A stretch of 48,880 nt of DNA from Myxococcales bacterium (GTDB taxonomy: Bacteria; Myxococcota_A; Polyangia; Polyangiales; Polyangiaceae): positions 1 through 48,880 of the forward strand of contig JAJZQG010000031.1 in NCBI GenBank assembly GCA_021847645.1. Direction: 5' to 3'. Shown in pieces: positions 1 through 9,951 of this stretch; positions within the stretch are counted from its first letter, which is position 1, and every line of letters starts with the position of its first letter. The notes below the pieces were generated by a model. That model worked only from the letters and a program-made list of their open reading frames with translations. It was not told where the DNA came from and searched no databases. Both the position numbers and the translations under genes were made by a program.

Positions 1-28
1 GCACCCGGGCTACCTGACAGGAGAAGCC

Positions 29-427
29 ATGAACAGAATCACCGCCGCGATCGCCCTGGGAACCTTCGCCGCAGCCCTGTCTGCAGCGTCGTGCAAGGGC
101 TGCCAGAAGGACGAAGACGTTCCTCCCATGCCGTCCGCCACGGCGACGCCCTCACAGGAGCCACCGACGGTGCTCGTCGTCGAGCAAGACGCCGGGGAAG
201 ACGCCGACGCGGCGGACGAAGGCGTGGACGCGAAGGCTGGCGGCCCGTACGTGTCCAACCTGGTGGCTTGCTGCCGGGTGCTCGCGCAGAACGCCAAGTC
301 GAACCCCAACCCCATGGTAGCAGGCTCGATGATCCAAGCCGCCGCGCTTTGCGAATCCTACGCGCGGCAGGGAAACGTCTCCGCCGTCAACTCCGCGCTG
401 GCCCAGTTCGGCATGAAGTGCAAGTAG
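29..427 (+). CDS. Small putative lipoprotein of unknown function
   Basis: A 132-residue protein with an N-terminal signal sequence: a charged start, then a hydrophobic Ala/Leu stretch ending in LSAASC, a plausible lipobox with the modified Cys at about residue 22. An acidic, Pro/Thr/Ala-rich linker (residues 30-70) follows, probably a disordered tether. The C-terminal 60 residues look folded and hold two Cys pairs (the CC near residue 82, then single Cys residues). A purine-rich GACAGGAG lies just upstream of the ATG, so the start is well supported. I do not recognise a family. It is convergent with the rbfA operon and is likely an outer-membrane or periplasm-facing lipoprotein typical of myxobacteria. 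Confidence 0.75.
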   Translation: MNRITAAIALGTFAAALSAASCKGCQKDEDVPPMPSATATPSQEPPTVLVVEQDAGEDADAADEGVDAKAGGPYVSNLVACCRVLAQNAKSNPNPMVAGSMIQAAALCESYARQGNVSAVNSALAQFGMKCK

Positions 428-516
428 CCCACCGACGTCGAGGCTGCCGCGACGCGCGCGATGCTCATGGCGCTCGTTGGCGACCCACGAACACGCCGCT
501 CGACCCGGACGCTGCG

Positions 517-879
517 TTAGCGCCCGCTCTTGATGTCCCTGAGCAGCTCCTCGATTCGATCGGCCGCGTCGATGCCGCTGTCGAACTGGAATCGGAGCTC
601 GGGCGCACGGCGCAGGTCCAGCGCCTGAGCCACCATTCGACGCAGTCTCGGCGAGGCGGCCTTGAGCCCGCGCATCATCTGCTCGCGCGCCTGTTCGTCG
701 TGGGAGTCCGACGTACGGACGAACACGCGCGCGATCTGCAGATCCGCGGTGACCTCGACGCGTGTCACGACAATGCCTTGGAGCCGGGGATCGGAGAACG
801 CGGTCGTGAGCGCGCTCGCAACCTTGATCCGAACCAGCTCCGCCACACGCGCCGTACGCGTCGTATCACCTCGTGCCAT
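517..879 (-). CDS. rbfA: Ribosome-binding factor A
   Basis: A 120-residue protein of normal RbfA length. It carries the KH-type core of the family: an N-terminal helix (RVAELVRIKVASAL), the strand segment with DPRL and VTRVEVTADLQIARVFV, and the C-terminal LRRAPELRFQFD motif near residues 90-100. RbfA binds the 30S subunit and assists late maturation of 16S rRNA. The ATG lies 14 nt inside the end of the preceding DUF503 gene, so the two are translationally coupled. It is the last gene of the rimP-nusA-ylxR-infB-DUF503-rbfA operon, a standard arrangement. Confidence 0.95.
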   Translation of the reverse strand: MARGDTTRTARVAELVRIKVASALTTAFSDPRLQGIVVTRVEVTADLQIARVFVRTSDSHDEQAREQMMRGLKAASPRLRRMVAQALDLRRAPELRFQFDSGIDAADRIEELLRDIKSGR

Positions 880-1267
880 CTTCGTCGTCCTCGTCGTCGA
901 GCTCACCATCACCGGGCCCCGGCTCGTCGTCATCCAAGCGCAGCTGCTCGATGCCACCCTGCAGACCATGGCCCGCACGGCCGAAGGGAATGATCTCGGT
1001 CGCACGGTCGGCGAGCACGGCATCGGGCAAGGTCGAGGCCATGCTGGCAGCGCGTGCGAGCACCTCGTCGCAGAAGGAGGCTTCGTTGGCGACGACGGCC
1101 ATCGCGACGGTGGCCACACGGGGGTTATCGAGGTCGCCGACCTCTGCGACGGAGATGCGCAGCCGTGCCTGGACGCGTTCCTTGAAACTCTTGACGACCT
1201 GGCGACGATCCTTGAGGGACCGCGCGCCGGGGATTTGGAGCACCACGCGCTGGACACCGACGAACAT
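866..1267 (-). CDS. DUF503 (YlxP-like) protein
   Basis: A 133-residue protein. Residues 1-95 match the DUF503/YlxP family: an opening FVGVQRVVLQIPGARSLKDRR, a KSFKERVQARLRISVAEVG block, then VATVAMAVVANEA. The family is small, widely conserved between infB and rbfA, and of uncertain function, with a proposed link to ribosome maturation. The last 25 residues are an unusually acidic Asp/Glu tail that overlaps the start of rbfA and may be a lineage-specific extension. The ATG was chosen because the family begins at this Met. The Shine-Dalgarno sequence is weak, which suggests coupling to the upstream infB message. Confidence 0.85.
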   Translation of the reverse strand: MFVGVQRVVLQIPGARSLKDRRQVVKSFKERVQARLRISVAEVGDLDNPRVATVAMAVVANEASFCDEVLARAASMASTLPDAVLADRATEIIPFGRAGHGLQGGIEQLRLDDDEPGPGDGELDDEDDEDGTR

Positions 1268-1335
1268 GGGTTGCTTTCGGGGAGATGTGGGCCTGATCAG
1301 GCCGTGGCAAGCGAAGCAGCGGGCGCCTCGGCGTA

Positions 1336-4194
1336 CTAGAGCGTTGCCTGCACCTGCTGCTCTTCGTAGCACTCGATGATGTCGCCGACCTTGATGTCGT
1401 TGTAGCCCTCGAGCGAGACGCCGCACTCGAAGCCCTTGTCGACTTCCTTGGCGTCGTCCTTGAACCGCTTGAGACCGCTGAGCTTGCCTTCCCAAACCTG
1501 CACGGCGTCACGCACCAGACGGACCTTGGCATTTCTGCGCAGCGTACCGTCGCTGACGATGCATCCCGCGACCGTTCCGATCTTGACGATGTGGAAGGTC
1601 TGACGGACCTCGGCGCGGCCCAGGCTCTTCTCGACGATGGTCGGCCCGATCATGCCGACCATGGCCTTCTTGATCTCGTCGACGGCGTTGTAGATGACGT
1701 TGTAGAGGCGGATCTCGATGCCCTCGGCCTCGGCCACAGCGCCGGCCTTGCCCGCGGGCCGAACATTGAAGCCCACGATGATGGCCTTGGAGGCGACCGC
1801 GAGGTTGACGTCGCCTTCGGTGATGCCGCCTACGGCAGCGTGGATGATGGCGACGCGGACCTTGTCTCCCGTCAAGGCGGCGAGAGATTCGGCCAGAGCC
1901 TCCACCGATCCCTGAACGTCGGCCTTGATGATGAGCCGGAGCTCGAGCTGGTCCTCGGTGGCGATGCGCTTGGCGAGGTCTTCGAGGGTCACCTTGGCGC
2001 TGGCCGGGATGAGGCTGCGCGACAGCTTGGACTTCCTGCTGAGCGCAACCTCCTGCGCCTTCTTCGGATCCTTGACCACATGGATCGGGTCACCGGCGCT
2101 GGGGACCTCGGATAGTCCGAGAATCTCGACGGGTGTGGAAGGGCCAGCCTCGGCGACCTGACGGCCTCGGTCGTCGGTCATCGCACGCACCTTGCCCCAG
2201 GCGGCGCCCGCCAGCACGACGTCACCCGTGTGCAGAGTACCGTCGGTGATGACGACGCGCGCGACCGGGCCGCGGCCGCGGTCGAGGAGCGCCTCGAGCA
2301 CGGTGCCGACCGCCGGGCGGGACGGATTGGCGCGCAGCTCGAGAATCTCGGCCTGCAGCGCGGTCATCTCGAGCAGCGAGTCGATCCCTTCGCGCGTCTT
2401 TGCGGACACGTCGCAGTAGATAGTCTCGCCGCCCCATTCCTCGGAGACGAGGTCCATCTCGGCCAGCTCGCGTCGAATGCGTTCGGGTTGGGCGCCGGGC
2501 TTGTCGATCTTGTTGACGGCAACGATGATGGGCACCTTCGCGGCGCGCGCGTGGTTCACGGCCTCGCGCGTCTGCGGCATGACGCCGTCGTCGGCGGCCA
2601 CCACGAGGATGACCAGGTCCGTGACCTGAGCACCGCGCGCTCGCATCTGCGTGAAGGCCGCGTGTCCCGGCGTGTCGAGGAAGCAGATCTGCCCGCGCGG
2701 CGTGTTGACCTTGTAGGCGCCGATGTGCTGGGTGATTCCACCCGCCTCGCTCGCGGCAACGTTGGCCTTGCGGATCTGGTCGAGGAGCGAGGTCTTGCCG
2801 TGGTCGACGTGGCCCATGACCGTGACGATGGGGGGACGGATGATGGTGGAGCCCTCGTCGGACTCCTCCTCGTCGCCGCGTGCGAGGCCCAGGGCCTCCT
2901 CCTCGGAGATCGCGACGTCTTCGACTCCCCAGCCGAACTCGGACGCGACGAGCTTGGCGGTGTCGGCGTCGAGCGTGGAGTTGATGTTCACGCCGGGCAT
3001 GCCCATCGACAGGAGCTTCATGAGCACCTCGGTAGCCTTGAGGCTCATGCGCTGCGCCAGGGTCTGCAGGGAGATGTTCTCCTCGATCTTGATGACCTTC
3101 TTGTGGTCGGACATCTCCTTGGTGGAGGGCATCGCGGCCTTCTTGAGCGGCTGCTGGCCCGGAGCCGGGCGCTGCCTACCCCTGCCTCCCCACATCTTGT
3201 TTCGGGCACCAGCCTGGCCGCGCTGGTCCGGCTTGCCGGCGGCGGCGACGGCGCGGGGGTCATACTGGACACGACGAGGCACGGGCGCAGCCTGGGGGCG
3301 GGGAGCCGGCGGCTGACGCATGGGTACGCCCGGCCGGCCGGCCCACGTCTCGATGCCCGTACGCGGCGGCTGCGAGGGGATCGGCCGCGGCGGGGCGGGG
3401 GCAGGCGCGCGGTGTGTCACTTCGGGCGCAGCCTCGACAGGTGGGGCTTCTTCTCGAACGGGCGGCGCGGCCGGCTCAGGTGTAGGGGGCTGCGGCGGCT
3501 CGATCGGGGCTGGCGGGGCAGGCGCCGGCTGCTCGCGCGCGGGCTCGACAGGCTCCGCGATCGCGGCCGGTGGGGCCTCGACATGGGCTACCTCTTGCAT
3601 GGTGGCGGGTGCCGGCGGCTCAGGCTCCGAAACCAACTCGGGCTCCGGCGCAGAAACAGCAGGCCCTGGCTCGGGCACAAGGGCCTCCGCAACGACCGGC
3701 GCGGGCTGGGGGGCTTCGACGGGCCGCACGGGCTCGGGCACAGCCGGCTCCGGGGCGGGCTCTTCCACGGGCGGTGGGGACACTGCTTGCACGGCGGAAG
3801 CCCGCTTGAGCGTCGAGGGACGCTTCAAGGGTTGGGGTGCTTCCGCGGCCGTCGAGTCGGCCGCGGCACGGGCCACGCGAACCGGTTGCACAGTGGCCGG
3901 TGCAGGTGCCGGCGGAGACGAGCCGACCGAAGGGCTCGACGGCCGTGACAATCCGGCTGCCGCCTTGGTGGCCGCCGCGCGACGCTTGACCACCGTCGGC
4001 GCGATTCGCTGCTCGACGACCGTAGGCGTCTTGTTCCGATCGAGGTTGCGCTTGACGCGCTCGATCGCTTCCTCGTCCACAGCACTCATGTGATTGCGGA
4101 CTTCGGCGTAGCCGAGAGACTGCAGCAGCGCGACCAGAGTCTTCTGGTCGACATTGAGCTGCTTGGCGATCTCATAGACCCGGACCTTCTTCAT
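1336..4194 (-). CDS. infB: Translation initiation factor IF-2
   Basis: A 952-residue IF-2, which delivers fMet-tRNA to the 30S subunit and promotes subunit joining with GTP hydrolysis. Domain order: an IF2_N helical domain at residues 1-50 ([18 protein letters not shown]); a long Pro/Ala/Glu-rich disordered linker (about 60-350); a second IF2_N domain (about 360-420); the G domain (about 455-620) with [31 protein letters not shown] and SAK; then IF-2 domains II-IV to the C-terminus. The long low-complexity linker is typical of myxobacterial IF-2. The ATG overlaps the stop of the upstream ylxR gene in ATGA, which fixes the start. A longer in-frame reading upstream covers ylxR and is rejected. 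Confidence 0.98.
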   Translation of the reverse strand: MKKVRVYEIAKQLNVDQKTLVALLQSLGYAEVRNHMSAVDEEAIERVKRNLDRNKTPTVVEQRIAPTVVKRRAAATKAAAGLSRPSSPSVGSSPPAPAPATVQPVRVARAAADSTAAEAPQPLKRPSTLKRASAVQAVSPPPVEEPAPEPAVPEPVRPVEAPQPAPVVAEALVPEPGPAVSAPEPELVSEPEPPAPATMQEVAHVEAPPAAIAEPVEPAREQPAPAPPAPIEPPQPPTPEPAAPPVREEAPPVEAAPEVTHRAPAPAPPRPIPSQPPRTGIETWAGRPGVPMRQPPAPRPQAAPVPRRVQYDPRAVAAAGKPDQRGQAGARNKMWGGRGRQRPAPGQQPLKKAAMPSTKEMSDHKKVIKIEENISLQTLAQRMSLKATEVLMKLLSMGMPGVNINSTLDADTAKLVASEFGWGVEDVAISEEEALGLARGDEEESDEGSTIIRPPIVTVMGHVDHGKTSLLDQIRKANVAASEAGGITQHIGAYKVNTPRGQICFLDTPGHAAFTQMRARGAQVTDLVILVVAADDGVMPQTREAVNHARAAKVPIIVAVNKIDKPGAQPERIRRELAEMDLVSEEWGGETIYCDVSAKTREGIDSLLEMTALQAEILELRANPSRPAVGTVLEALLDRGRGPVARVVITDGTLHTGDVVLAGAAWGKVRAMTDDRGRQVAEAGPSTPVEILGLSEVPSAGDPIHVVKDPKKAQEVALSRKSKLSRSLIPASAKVTLEDLAKRIATEDQLELRLIIKADVQGSVEALAESLAALTGDKVRVAIIHAAVGGITEGDVNLAVASKAIIVGFNVRPAGKAGAVAEAEGIEIRLYNVIYNAVDEIKKAMVGMIGPTIVEKSLGRAEVRQTFHIVKIGTVAGCIVSDGTLRRNAKVRLVRDAVQVWEGKLSGLKRFKDDAKEVDKGFECGVSLEGYNDIKVGDIIECYEEQQVQATL

Positions 4195-4808
4195 CGAACC
4201 TCCGCACCCGTCCGCGCACCATCCGCGACACGACACGCTTGGACGATTGCATCGCCCAGCGTACTGCTTCGAATCCCAAGCACCGCAACAGGCTCCCGAC
4301 GGCCAAGAGCGCCGAGCGATGCGCAAGTACCCCACGCCACTGCGTTGCCCTCGGCGATGGCCCTGGCGAGGCCGCCCAGCAGGGCCTCCTTCGGGGCATC
4401 GAGGGCGATGACGACGGTGGACAACGCGCCACGCGAGAGATCGAGCAGGATCCGCTCGCGTTCGACAACGGCCTGCCCGCTGAGCAAGGCGAGCGAGATC
4501 ATTTCGCCAGCCCGGGCATGCGCGGCCTGCACGATGGCATCGGCCAGCACGCGCGGCTCGATCTGGACAGCGCAGCGGAATGATCGCGCAAGACCGCGCT
4601 TCGCGGCTCTCCCGATGCATTCCGAGGCAGGATGTACATGCGCGCCCCGCCCCGGCGCACCGCCGCGCACATCCGCGATCAAGCTACCGTCGTCGCGCAC
4701 GACCACGCGCACCAGGTGGCCCGGTGCGTCACGGCGCCCGCAGCCCACGCACGTGCGCTCATGGCGGCGTGGCGGGCTCGTGCGCTGCTCCGTGGTCATC
4801 AATTCCAT
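4191..4808 (-). CDS. ylxR: YlxR (DUF448) RNA-binding protein fused to a YlxQ/L7Ae-like domain
   Basis: A 205-residue protein. Residues 15-90 carry the YlxR signature (RTCVGCGRRDAPGHLVRVV and a later GRGAHVHPASECI), a small RNA-binding fold usually encoded between nusA and infB. Residues 100-195 resemble the L7Ae/YlxQ fold: IVQAAHARAGEMISLALLSGQAVVERERILL, then STVVIALDAPKEAL. In many Firmicutes these are two neighbouring genes (ylxR, ylxQ); here they form one chain. The function of both is only partly known, with RNA or RNase P association reported for family members. Its stop overlaps the infB start by four bases. Confidence 0.88.
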   Translation of the reverse strand: MELMTTEQRTSPPRRHERTCVGCGRRDAPGHLVRVVVRDDGSLIADVRGGAPGRGAHVHPASECIGRAAKRGLARSFRCAVQIEPRVLADAIVQAAHARAGEMISLALLSGQAVVERERILLDLSRGALSTVVIALDAPKEALLGGLARAIAEGNAVAWGTCASLGALGRREPVAVLGIRSSTLGDAIVQACRVADGARTGAEVR

Positions 4809-4853
4809 TCCGACGCGGTCCTTATACGGCTCTGGCTCCAGGAGCCAGCGTTC

Positions 4854-6512
4854 TCACGACTCCGACTTGTCCGTGGGCTCGGTTTCGGCTGCGCGCTGCC
4901 GCTCGGCCCGGGCGTTTTCCAGGACCTTGAGCTCGCTCTCGATGAAGAACTGGGCGCCCTGGCGAATCGTGCGCGCCTTCTTGATGCCCAGCCCCGTGCG
5001 AATCGCCAACTTGTCGATGTCTTCGCGCAGGATGTCTTCCACCGTCCGGTAGCCCGCGTCTTCGAGCAGCGTGACGGTGCGTTGTCCGATCCCGCGAATG
5101 AACATCATGCGCTCGCGCTCGGACAGCGGCTCCTGGCGCGCGGCCGCGGTGCGGATGCGCTCCTGGCGCAGACGCTCCATGGTTTCCTCGGCGCAATCCT
5201 TGATCTTGGTGGCCACCTCGGCTCCCCCGAGCAGGGGAATGGCGGCAAGCTCCTCGACACTGGCTTCGGCGACTTCCTCGAGGGAACGGAAGCCCAGACG
5301 GTACATCGACTTGGCGACTTGTTCGCTGACCATGTCGATCTGCTGCAGGGCGGCCATCGCCTCTTCCTCGATCTGCTTGAACTTGGACTCGCTAATGATG
5401 TCCAGCTTCCACTTGGTCAGCGCTGCAGCGAGCCGTACGTTCTGCCCCTTGCGCCCGATGGCCAGCGACAGCTTTTCGTCCGGCACCACCAGCTCCATCC
5501 GGCCGTCCGCCTCGTCGACGATCACCTTGGTGACCTCGGCGGGTTGGATGGCGGCGATGACATACCTGGCCGAGTCGCGGTCGAACGGCACGATGTCGAT
5601 CTTCTCGCCTCGGAGCTCCTGCACGACGGCCTGCACGCGCGAGCCCTTCATGCCGACGCAAGCACCCACGGGATCGACGTCGGCATCGCGGGAGGTGACG
5701 GCGATCTTGGATCGGGAACCGGCTTCGCGGGCGACCGCCACGATGCGGACGATGCCTTCGTAGATTTCGGGGACCTCGGCTTCGAACAGCTTCTCGACGA
5801 GCTTGGGATCGGCGCGGGAGAGGATGATCTGCGGGCCCTTGGCCTGGGCGTCGTTGCCCTTGACGTAGGCGACGATGCGGTCTCCCGGGCGGTAGGTTTC
5901 GCGAGGGGTCTGCTCCTTGAAGGGAAGGATGCCCTCGGTCTTGCCCAGGTCGACGATGATGTTGTTGCCCTTCTCGAAGCGGCGAACGATGCCGCGGATG
6001 AGCTCGCCCTTTCGGTCCTTGTACTCGCCGTAGATGATGTCGCGCTCGGCGTCGCGAACGCGCTGCAGCAGAACCTGCTTGGCGGCCTGGGCTGCGATTC
6101 GGCCGAACGTGGAGCGCGCCTGCTTGAGCTTGAGCAGGTCACCGAACTGCTCGTCCTGGTGCCTGGCCTTGTCTTCGTCTTCCTTGCGCCAGAACACCTG
6201 GAAGCCGAGCTCCTCACCCACCTCGGCCTCGAGACCGAACCGCTGCGCGTCCTCGAGCGAGATCTCCCGTTCGGGCTCCGTCACCGTCTCGACCACGGCC
6301 ATGTACTGGAACAGGTCGACCTGGCCGGACTCCTCGTTGAACCGGGCCTCGAGCTCGCGGGTCGCGCCGAATGCACTCTGAGCGGCCTTGTGGATGGCGG
6401 CTTCGATCGATTCAACCAGGACCTGGCGTTCGATCCCCTTTTCCTTGGCGACCTGGTCGATGACCGTCCCAAGGTTCAAGTCGGTTGCTGCAGAGGTAGG
6501 GGGCGATGCCAT
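4854..6512 (-). CDS. nusA: Transcription termination/antitermination factor NusA
   Basis: A 552-residue NusA, which binds RNA polymerase and modulates pausing, termination and antitermination. Order: an N-terminal RNAP-binding domain (1-130), an S1 domain (about 135-200, containing [17 protein letters not shown]), and KH1 and KH2 (about 200-345, containing [14 protein letters not shown] and, at about 350, [15 protein letters not shown]). The C-terminal part (about 390-535) has helix-hairpin-helix segments ([47 protein letters not shown]) in place of the long acidic repeats of some homologues. It lies 22 nt downstream of rimP and 45 nt upstream of ylxR in the same operon. Confidence 0.97.
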   Translation of the reverse strand: MASPPTSAATDLNLGTVIDQVAKEKGIERQVLVESIEAAIHKAAQSAFGATRELEARFNEESGQVDLFQYMAVVETVTEPEREISLEDAQRFGLEAEVGEELGFQVFWRKEDEDKARHQDEQFGDLLKLKQARSTFGRIAAQAAKQVLLQRVRDAERDIIYGEYKDRKGELIRGIVRRFEKGNNIIVDLGKTEGILPFKEQTPRETYRPGDRIVAYVKGNDAQAKGPQIILSRADPKLVEKLFEAEVPEIYEGIVRIVAVAREAGSRSKIAVTSRDADVDPVGACVGMKGSRVQAVVQELRGEKIDIVPFDRDSARYVIAAIQPAEVTKVIVDEADGRMELVVPDEKLSLAIGRKGQNVRLAAALTKWKLDIISESKFKQIEEEAMAALQQIDMVSEQVAKSMYRLGFRSLEEVAEASVEELAAIPLLGGAEVATKIKDCAEETMERLRQERIRTAAARQEPLSERERMMFIRGIGQRTVTLLEDAGYRTVEDILREDIDKLAIRTGLGIKKARTIRQGAQFFIESELKVLENARAERQRAAETEPTDKSES

Positions 6513-6534
6513 CTTGCGTGGTACTCCGTCGTTG

Positions 6535-7128
6535 TCAGCGACGCTCCTTGGAGCGGCGCTTCGGGTTCCTGGCCTTGTCCTTGGTCCGGGCAGGGCTCTC
6601 GAAAACGAGTTGGGCTTTGTTGATGTCGTCGAACGCTACGTCGCGCGTCGCCGCGCCGTCGGTCTCGAGCACCACGAACTGGTCGCGAGTGCCGCGCAAA
6701 CGCGCCTGCAGCACGGTGGCTCGTGAGCCGCTGGCGCCGGCCAGCCAGAGCTTCGCCAGCTTGCCCTCGAATCGCGCGAAGTCCCGAAGCGTGCGCAGGG
6801 GACGCTCCAAGCCTGGCGACGACACCTCGAGGGTGTAGGCATGGTCGAGCAGGTCGGCCAGATCGAGTGCGGTCGACAAGTCGCGCGACACGTCGGCGCA
6901 TTGGTCGACGGTCACGCTGGCGGGTTGCCCTGGAACGTCGAGCACGTCGATCACCACGCGCAGCACCCAGCCGGCACGCTCGCGGTGAAGCACCAGATCG
7001 AACAGCTCCACGCCGTGCGCCTGAAGCACGGGACGCACGACCGCCTCGAGGCTCTCTCGCTCGGTCGATCGTGGGGTGGGTTGTTCTTCTCTCGGTTCGC
7101 TCAAAACTTCTCCGCCTGCGTCGGCCAT
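6535..7128 (-). CDS. rimP: Ribosome maturation factor RimP
   Basis: A 197-residue protein with the RimP two-domain layout. The N-terminal domain has ESLEAVVRPVLQAHGVELFDL and WVLRVVIDV, followed by the family hallmark of a CADVSRDLSTALD block and YTLEVSSPGLERPLR (about residues 100-115). The C-terminal SH3-like domain follows, with a basic, poorly conserved tail. RimP binds the 30S subunit and is needed for its efficient assembly. It is the first gene of the nusA-infB operon. The intrinsic terminator just upstream indicates that this operon has its own promoter in the roughly 65 bp before the ATG. Confidence 0.95.
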   Translation of the reverse strand: MADAGGEVLSEPREEQPTPRSTERESLEAVVRPVLQAHGVELFDLVLHRERAGWVLRVVIDVLDVPGQPASVTVDQCADVSRDLSTALDLADLLDHAYTLEVSSPGLERPLRTLRDFARFEGKLAKLWLAGASGSRATVLQARLRGTRDQFVVLETDGAATRDVAFDDINKAQLVFESPARTKDKARNPKRRSKERR

Positions 7129-7193
7129 GGCACCGCGCCGTCGTGGATCCCGGGGACCCCGAGCAGCACACCGAGGCCGTCACGTGGGACCAC

Positions 7194-7222
7194 AAAAAAA
7201 AGCGGGCTCTTTTGGGAGCCCG
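7194..7222 (-). terminator. Rho-independent terminator after the HEAT-repeat gene
   Basis: Read on the minus strand this is a 7-bp perfect stem CGGGCTC/GAGCCCG with a six-base loop CCAAAA, followed two bases later by eight T residues. It lies about 170 nt downstream of the HEAT-repeat gene stop and 65 nt upstream of rimP, so it separates the two transcription units. Confidence 0.9.
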
Positions 7223-7392
7223 ACAGCGGTCCACCCAGTGTGTGCGGACGGCAAGATACAGCGAGAAGCCGGTGTGTGCAAGCACATCAGGCCGACGGCT
7301 GGGCAGAGAGAACCGAGACGACTACGACGCGTCGCGGCAATGCCGCTTCGGTCAACCAGAAAACGCACCGACGCCAGCCCCGGAGTCCCGCC

Positions 7393-9867
7393 CTACCTAG
7401 CCAGGGTCGCCGGCACGGCCAGCTCGACCCGGCCGCGTGGCGCTCGCGCCTCGAACACAGCGCCTCGCCGGTCGGCCAGGCCCAGACGCATCAGCCCGTC
7501 CGCCAGCACCAAGGCGAATGGCAGTCTCGCCACAGGCGAGGTCGACCCGTCGGGAACTACGAATACCACCACCGGCTCCGTGTCGGGGGCGACGCCCGTC
7601 GGCGCGGCGGCGGCGTCGTTGCACATCGAGGCGACCATCCCGTTGCGGTCATCCATGGCGCAGCGGCGGAGCATCCTGCGGTCGGCGGCCCCATCGCCGG
7701 CAGGTACGGCGCGCACGGCCTGGGCGGCCTTGGCCCTGACGGTCGCCGACGGGTCGGACAGCAGCATCGCGCGTTCGCGCGCCCCGTCGCCACACCTGTG
7801 GCCGGTCATCGCGAGCGCCGCGAGGGCGTTCGCCCGAACATACGATCGCGCGTCGTCCAAAGCAGGGCAGAGCGCCCCCGTGTCCGAGAGCTTGCCTGCC
7901 CGGATGAGCCGCGCAAGAGCCGCCACGGCGTTGCCCGCGACGGCGACGTCGCGGTGCCGCATCAGCGAAACGAGAAGCGCGGCGTCCGCCTCCTGCCCTA
8001 CCTCGCCAAGGGACCAGACGGCATTGGCCTGCACCGACGGGTCGCTGTCGCCAGCGAGTCTGCGAAGAGCTGGCAGCTGGTCCGGATGGCCGGCGAGAGC
8101 CTCCGCAATCTTGCGGCGATCGTCGGCCGACACGGACGTGTCGGCCAGCAAGGCGAGCCGCCGTCCCGCAGCCGTAGAGACGGAGCGCCCAAGACCTTCG
8201 ATGAGGACATCCCGAGTGGACTCCCGAACCACGTCCAACAAGTCCGCAGCGCGGCCCGCAACCGCGTCGTCCCGGCTCGCAGCCATCGCACCCGACAACG
8301 CAATGCCGATCGAAGCGCGATCCTGCTCCGACGCCTGGACGAGCCGATCGAGCAGCAACGCGGCGGTCGAAGGCGCAGCGACGCGCGCCAGAGCCATCGC
8401 GGCCGCAAGCCGAACGTTCGGGTCCTCGTCTCCGAGGGACTCGACCAGCAAAGCATCCTGCCCGGCCTGGCCAACACTGCCGAGCGCCTCGAGCGCGGCG
8501 AGCGCCAGCGCCCTATCCTTGGATCGCGCCAACTCCATGAGCAACGCCGCGGCACGCGGAGCCCCCGTCCTGCCGAGCAACCCGGCGAGTGCCACGCGTT
8601 CGTCGGTGGAAAGCCGGACGTCGCGAAGCCGTGCCGCAATGGGATCCACGGCGCGCCCATCGGGCCGCGACGGGTCGAGCATGGAGGCAGCCGCGTCCAT
8701 CGCACTGCGGCGAACGGGCGCCGACGGCTGATCGAGCATCTCGAGGACGAACGGCAGCGCGGACGCATCGCCGAGGGAGGCGAGCGCGCGCAGCCCGGTT
8801 CGTGCGGGGACCTGCCCACGCTGCACGGCATCCACCACGATCGCTGCCGCGCCGGGCGCATGCACCTCGCCCAGCACCAAGCACGCTCCCGCAACGAGTG
8901 CCTGCGATGTCGACGATCGGACCGCGTCGGTCAGACGCGGCACCGCGCCCGCCCCGAAGCGCACCAGCGCCTGGCGCACCGGCGATCGGTCGGTCGACGG
9001 GTCGTCGGCCTCGAGCGCTGCGATGAGCGCGTCGAGGGCCTGGGGCGAGCCGACCCGAGCAAGGGCCATGACCGCGGCGTTTCGAACGGGCAACGCCGTG
9101 CGGTCGAGCGCGAGGGGCGACAGCGCAGCAACCGCCTCTTGCGCGCGCAGACGGCCGAGCGATTCGATGGCCTCGACCCGTACGGCTTGCATCCTGTCTC
9201 GCAGCGCGAGCAGCAGCGCACTCGAAGCGCGCACGTCGCCCAGATCACCGAGCACCCGCACGGTCATACGCCGCACATCGGGCGACGCGTCCTGCGCCTT
9301 GCCGAGCAGTGGAACGACCGCCCGCGGGTCGCCGATCCGCCCCAAGGCGACGACGATAGCGGTTCTGGCTTCCGGGTTGGGATCGTCGAGGTGCCCGAGC
9401 AACGAGGGAACCGCCTCTGGATCTCCGAGAATTCCCAAGGTGGTGGCGGCGGCCAGGCGCACGTCGGCGTTTGCATCGCCGAGCACGCGCGACAGGGGAG
9501 CGACCGAGTGCGACGACGGCATGGATCGAACGAGCTCGCAGGCCGCAAGCCGAAGCCTCGGATCGGTCTCGCTCAACCAAGCGAGGATGCGCTCGGAAAC
9601 GCCGGGCATGTGCAACTGCACGCCCGCGCGCGCCGCATGGAGGCGGACCTCGGTGTCGGGATCCTCGAGGGCGGTGGCGATCAACGGAGTGGCCGCTTGC
9701 AGCGGGAGCTCGTGGAGCTGTGCTGCCGCCGATCGCCGCGCGGTGACGTCATCGTCCGCCAGGCCACGCGCCACCTGGTCGGGCACGGTGGGCCACAGGT
9801 AGGCCTGCGCCGTGGAGGTCGCGAGCAGCAGGGCAAGGAGCGCAGCAGGAACCAGACGGGATCGCAC
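7393..9867 (-). CDS. Exported HEAT-repeat protein
   Basis: An 824-residue protein with a signal peptide (MRSRLVPAALLALLLATSTAQA, cleavage probable near residue 22). The body is about twenty tandem HEAT/PBS-lyase type helical repeats, recognisable by recurring blocks such as DPDTEVRLHAARAGVQ, DANADVRLAAATTLGILGDP and DPNPEARTAIVVALGRIGDP. The last 100 residues depart from the repeat pattern and contain a beta-rich segment (EPVVVFVVPDGSTSP). Such proteins are scaffolds, and nothing in the sequence identifies a partner. It is monocistronic by position: a terminator follows it, and about 85 bp separate its start from the fusion gene upstream. Confidence 0.85.
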   Translation of the reverse strand: MRSRLVPAALLALLLATSTAQAYLWPTVPDQVARGLADDDVTARRSAAAQLHELPLQAATPLIATALEDPDTEVRLHAARAGVQLHMPGVSERILAWLSETDPRLRLAACELVRSMPSSHSVAPLSRVLGDANADVRLAAATTLGILGDPEAVPSLLGHLDDPNPEARTAIVVALGRIGDPRAVVPLLGKAQDASPDVRRMTVRVLGDLGDVRASSALLLALRDRMQAVRVEAIESLGRLRAQEAVAALSPLALDRTALPVRNAAVMALARVGSPQALDALIAALEADDPSTDRSPVRQALVRFGAGAVPRLTDAVRSSTSQALVAGACLVLGEVHAPGAAAIVVDAVQRGQVPARTGLRALASLGDASALPFVLEMLDQPSAPVRRSAMDAAASMLDPSRPDGRAVDPIAARLRDVRLSTDERVALAGLLGRTGAPRAAALLMELARSKDRALALAALEALGSVGQAGQDALLVESLGDEDPNVRLAAAMALARVAAPSTAALLLDRLVQASEQDRASIGIALSGAMAASRDDAVAGRAADLLDVVRESTRDVLIEGLGRSVSTAAGRRLALLADTSVSADDRRKIAEALAGHPDQLPALRRLAGDSDPSVQANAVWSLGEVGQEADAALLVSLMRHRDVAVAGNAVAALARLIRAGKLSDTGALCPALDDARSYVRANALAALAMTGHRCGDGARERAMLLSDPSATVRAKAAQAVRAVPAGDGAADRRMLRRCAMDDRNGMVASMCNDAAAAPTGVAPDTEPVVVFVVPDGSTSPVARLPFALVLADGLMRLGLADRRGAVFEARAPRGRVELAVPATLAR

Positions 9868-9951
9868 GCGAGCAGCCTAGCACGAGCAAGCGCGCTGGTC
9901 GCAGACGCGAGAACGACGCCACCTGCAGGCTCCTAGAGCCCGCAAACGCGG

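Noticed and set aside
2230..3948. Long plus-strand frame opposite infB
   Set aside because: Codon-position shadow in high-GC DNA; infB on the other strand has all IF-2 motifs.
4632..6623. Long plus-strand frame opposite nusA
   Set aside because: Shadow of nusA and ylxR with no domain.
6841..9936. 1031-codon plus-strand frame opposite the HEAT gene
   Set aside because: Arg/His/Gly-rich shadow; the minus strand has a signal peptide and regular repeats.
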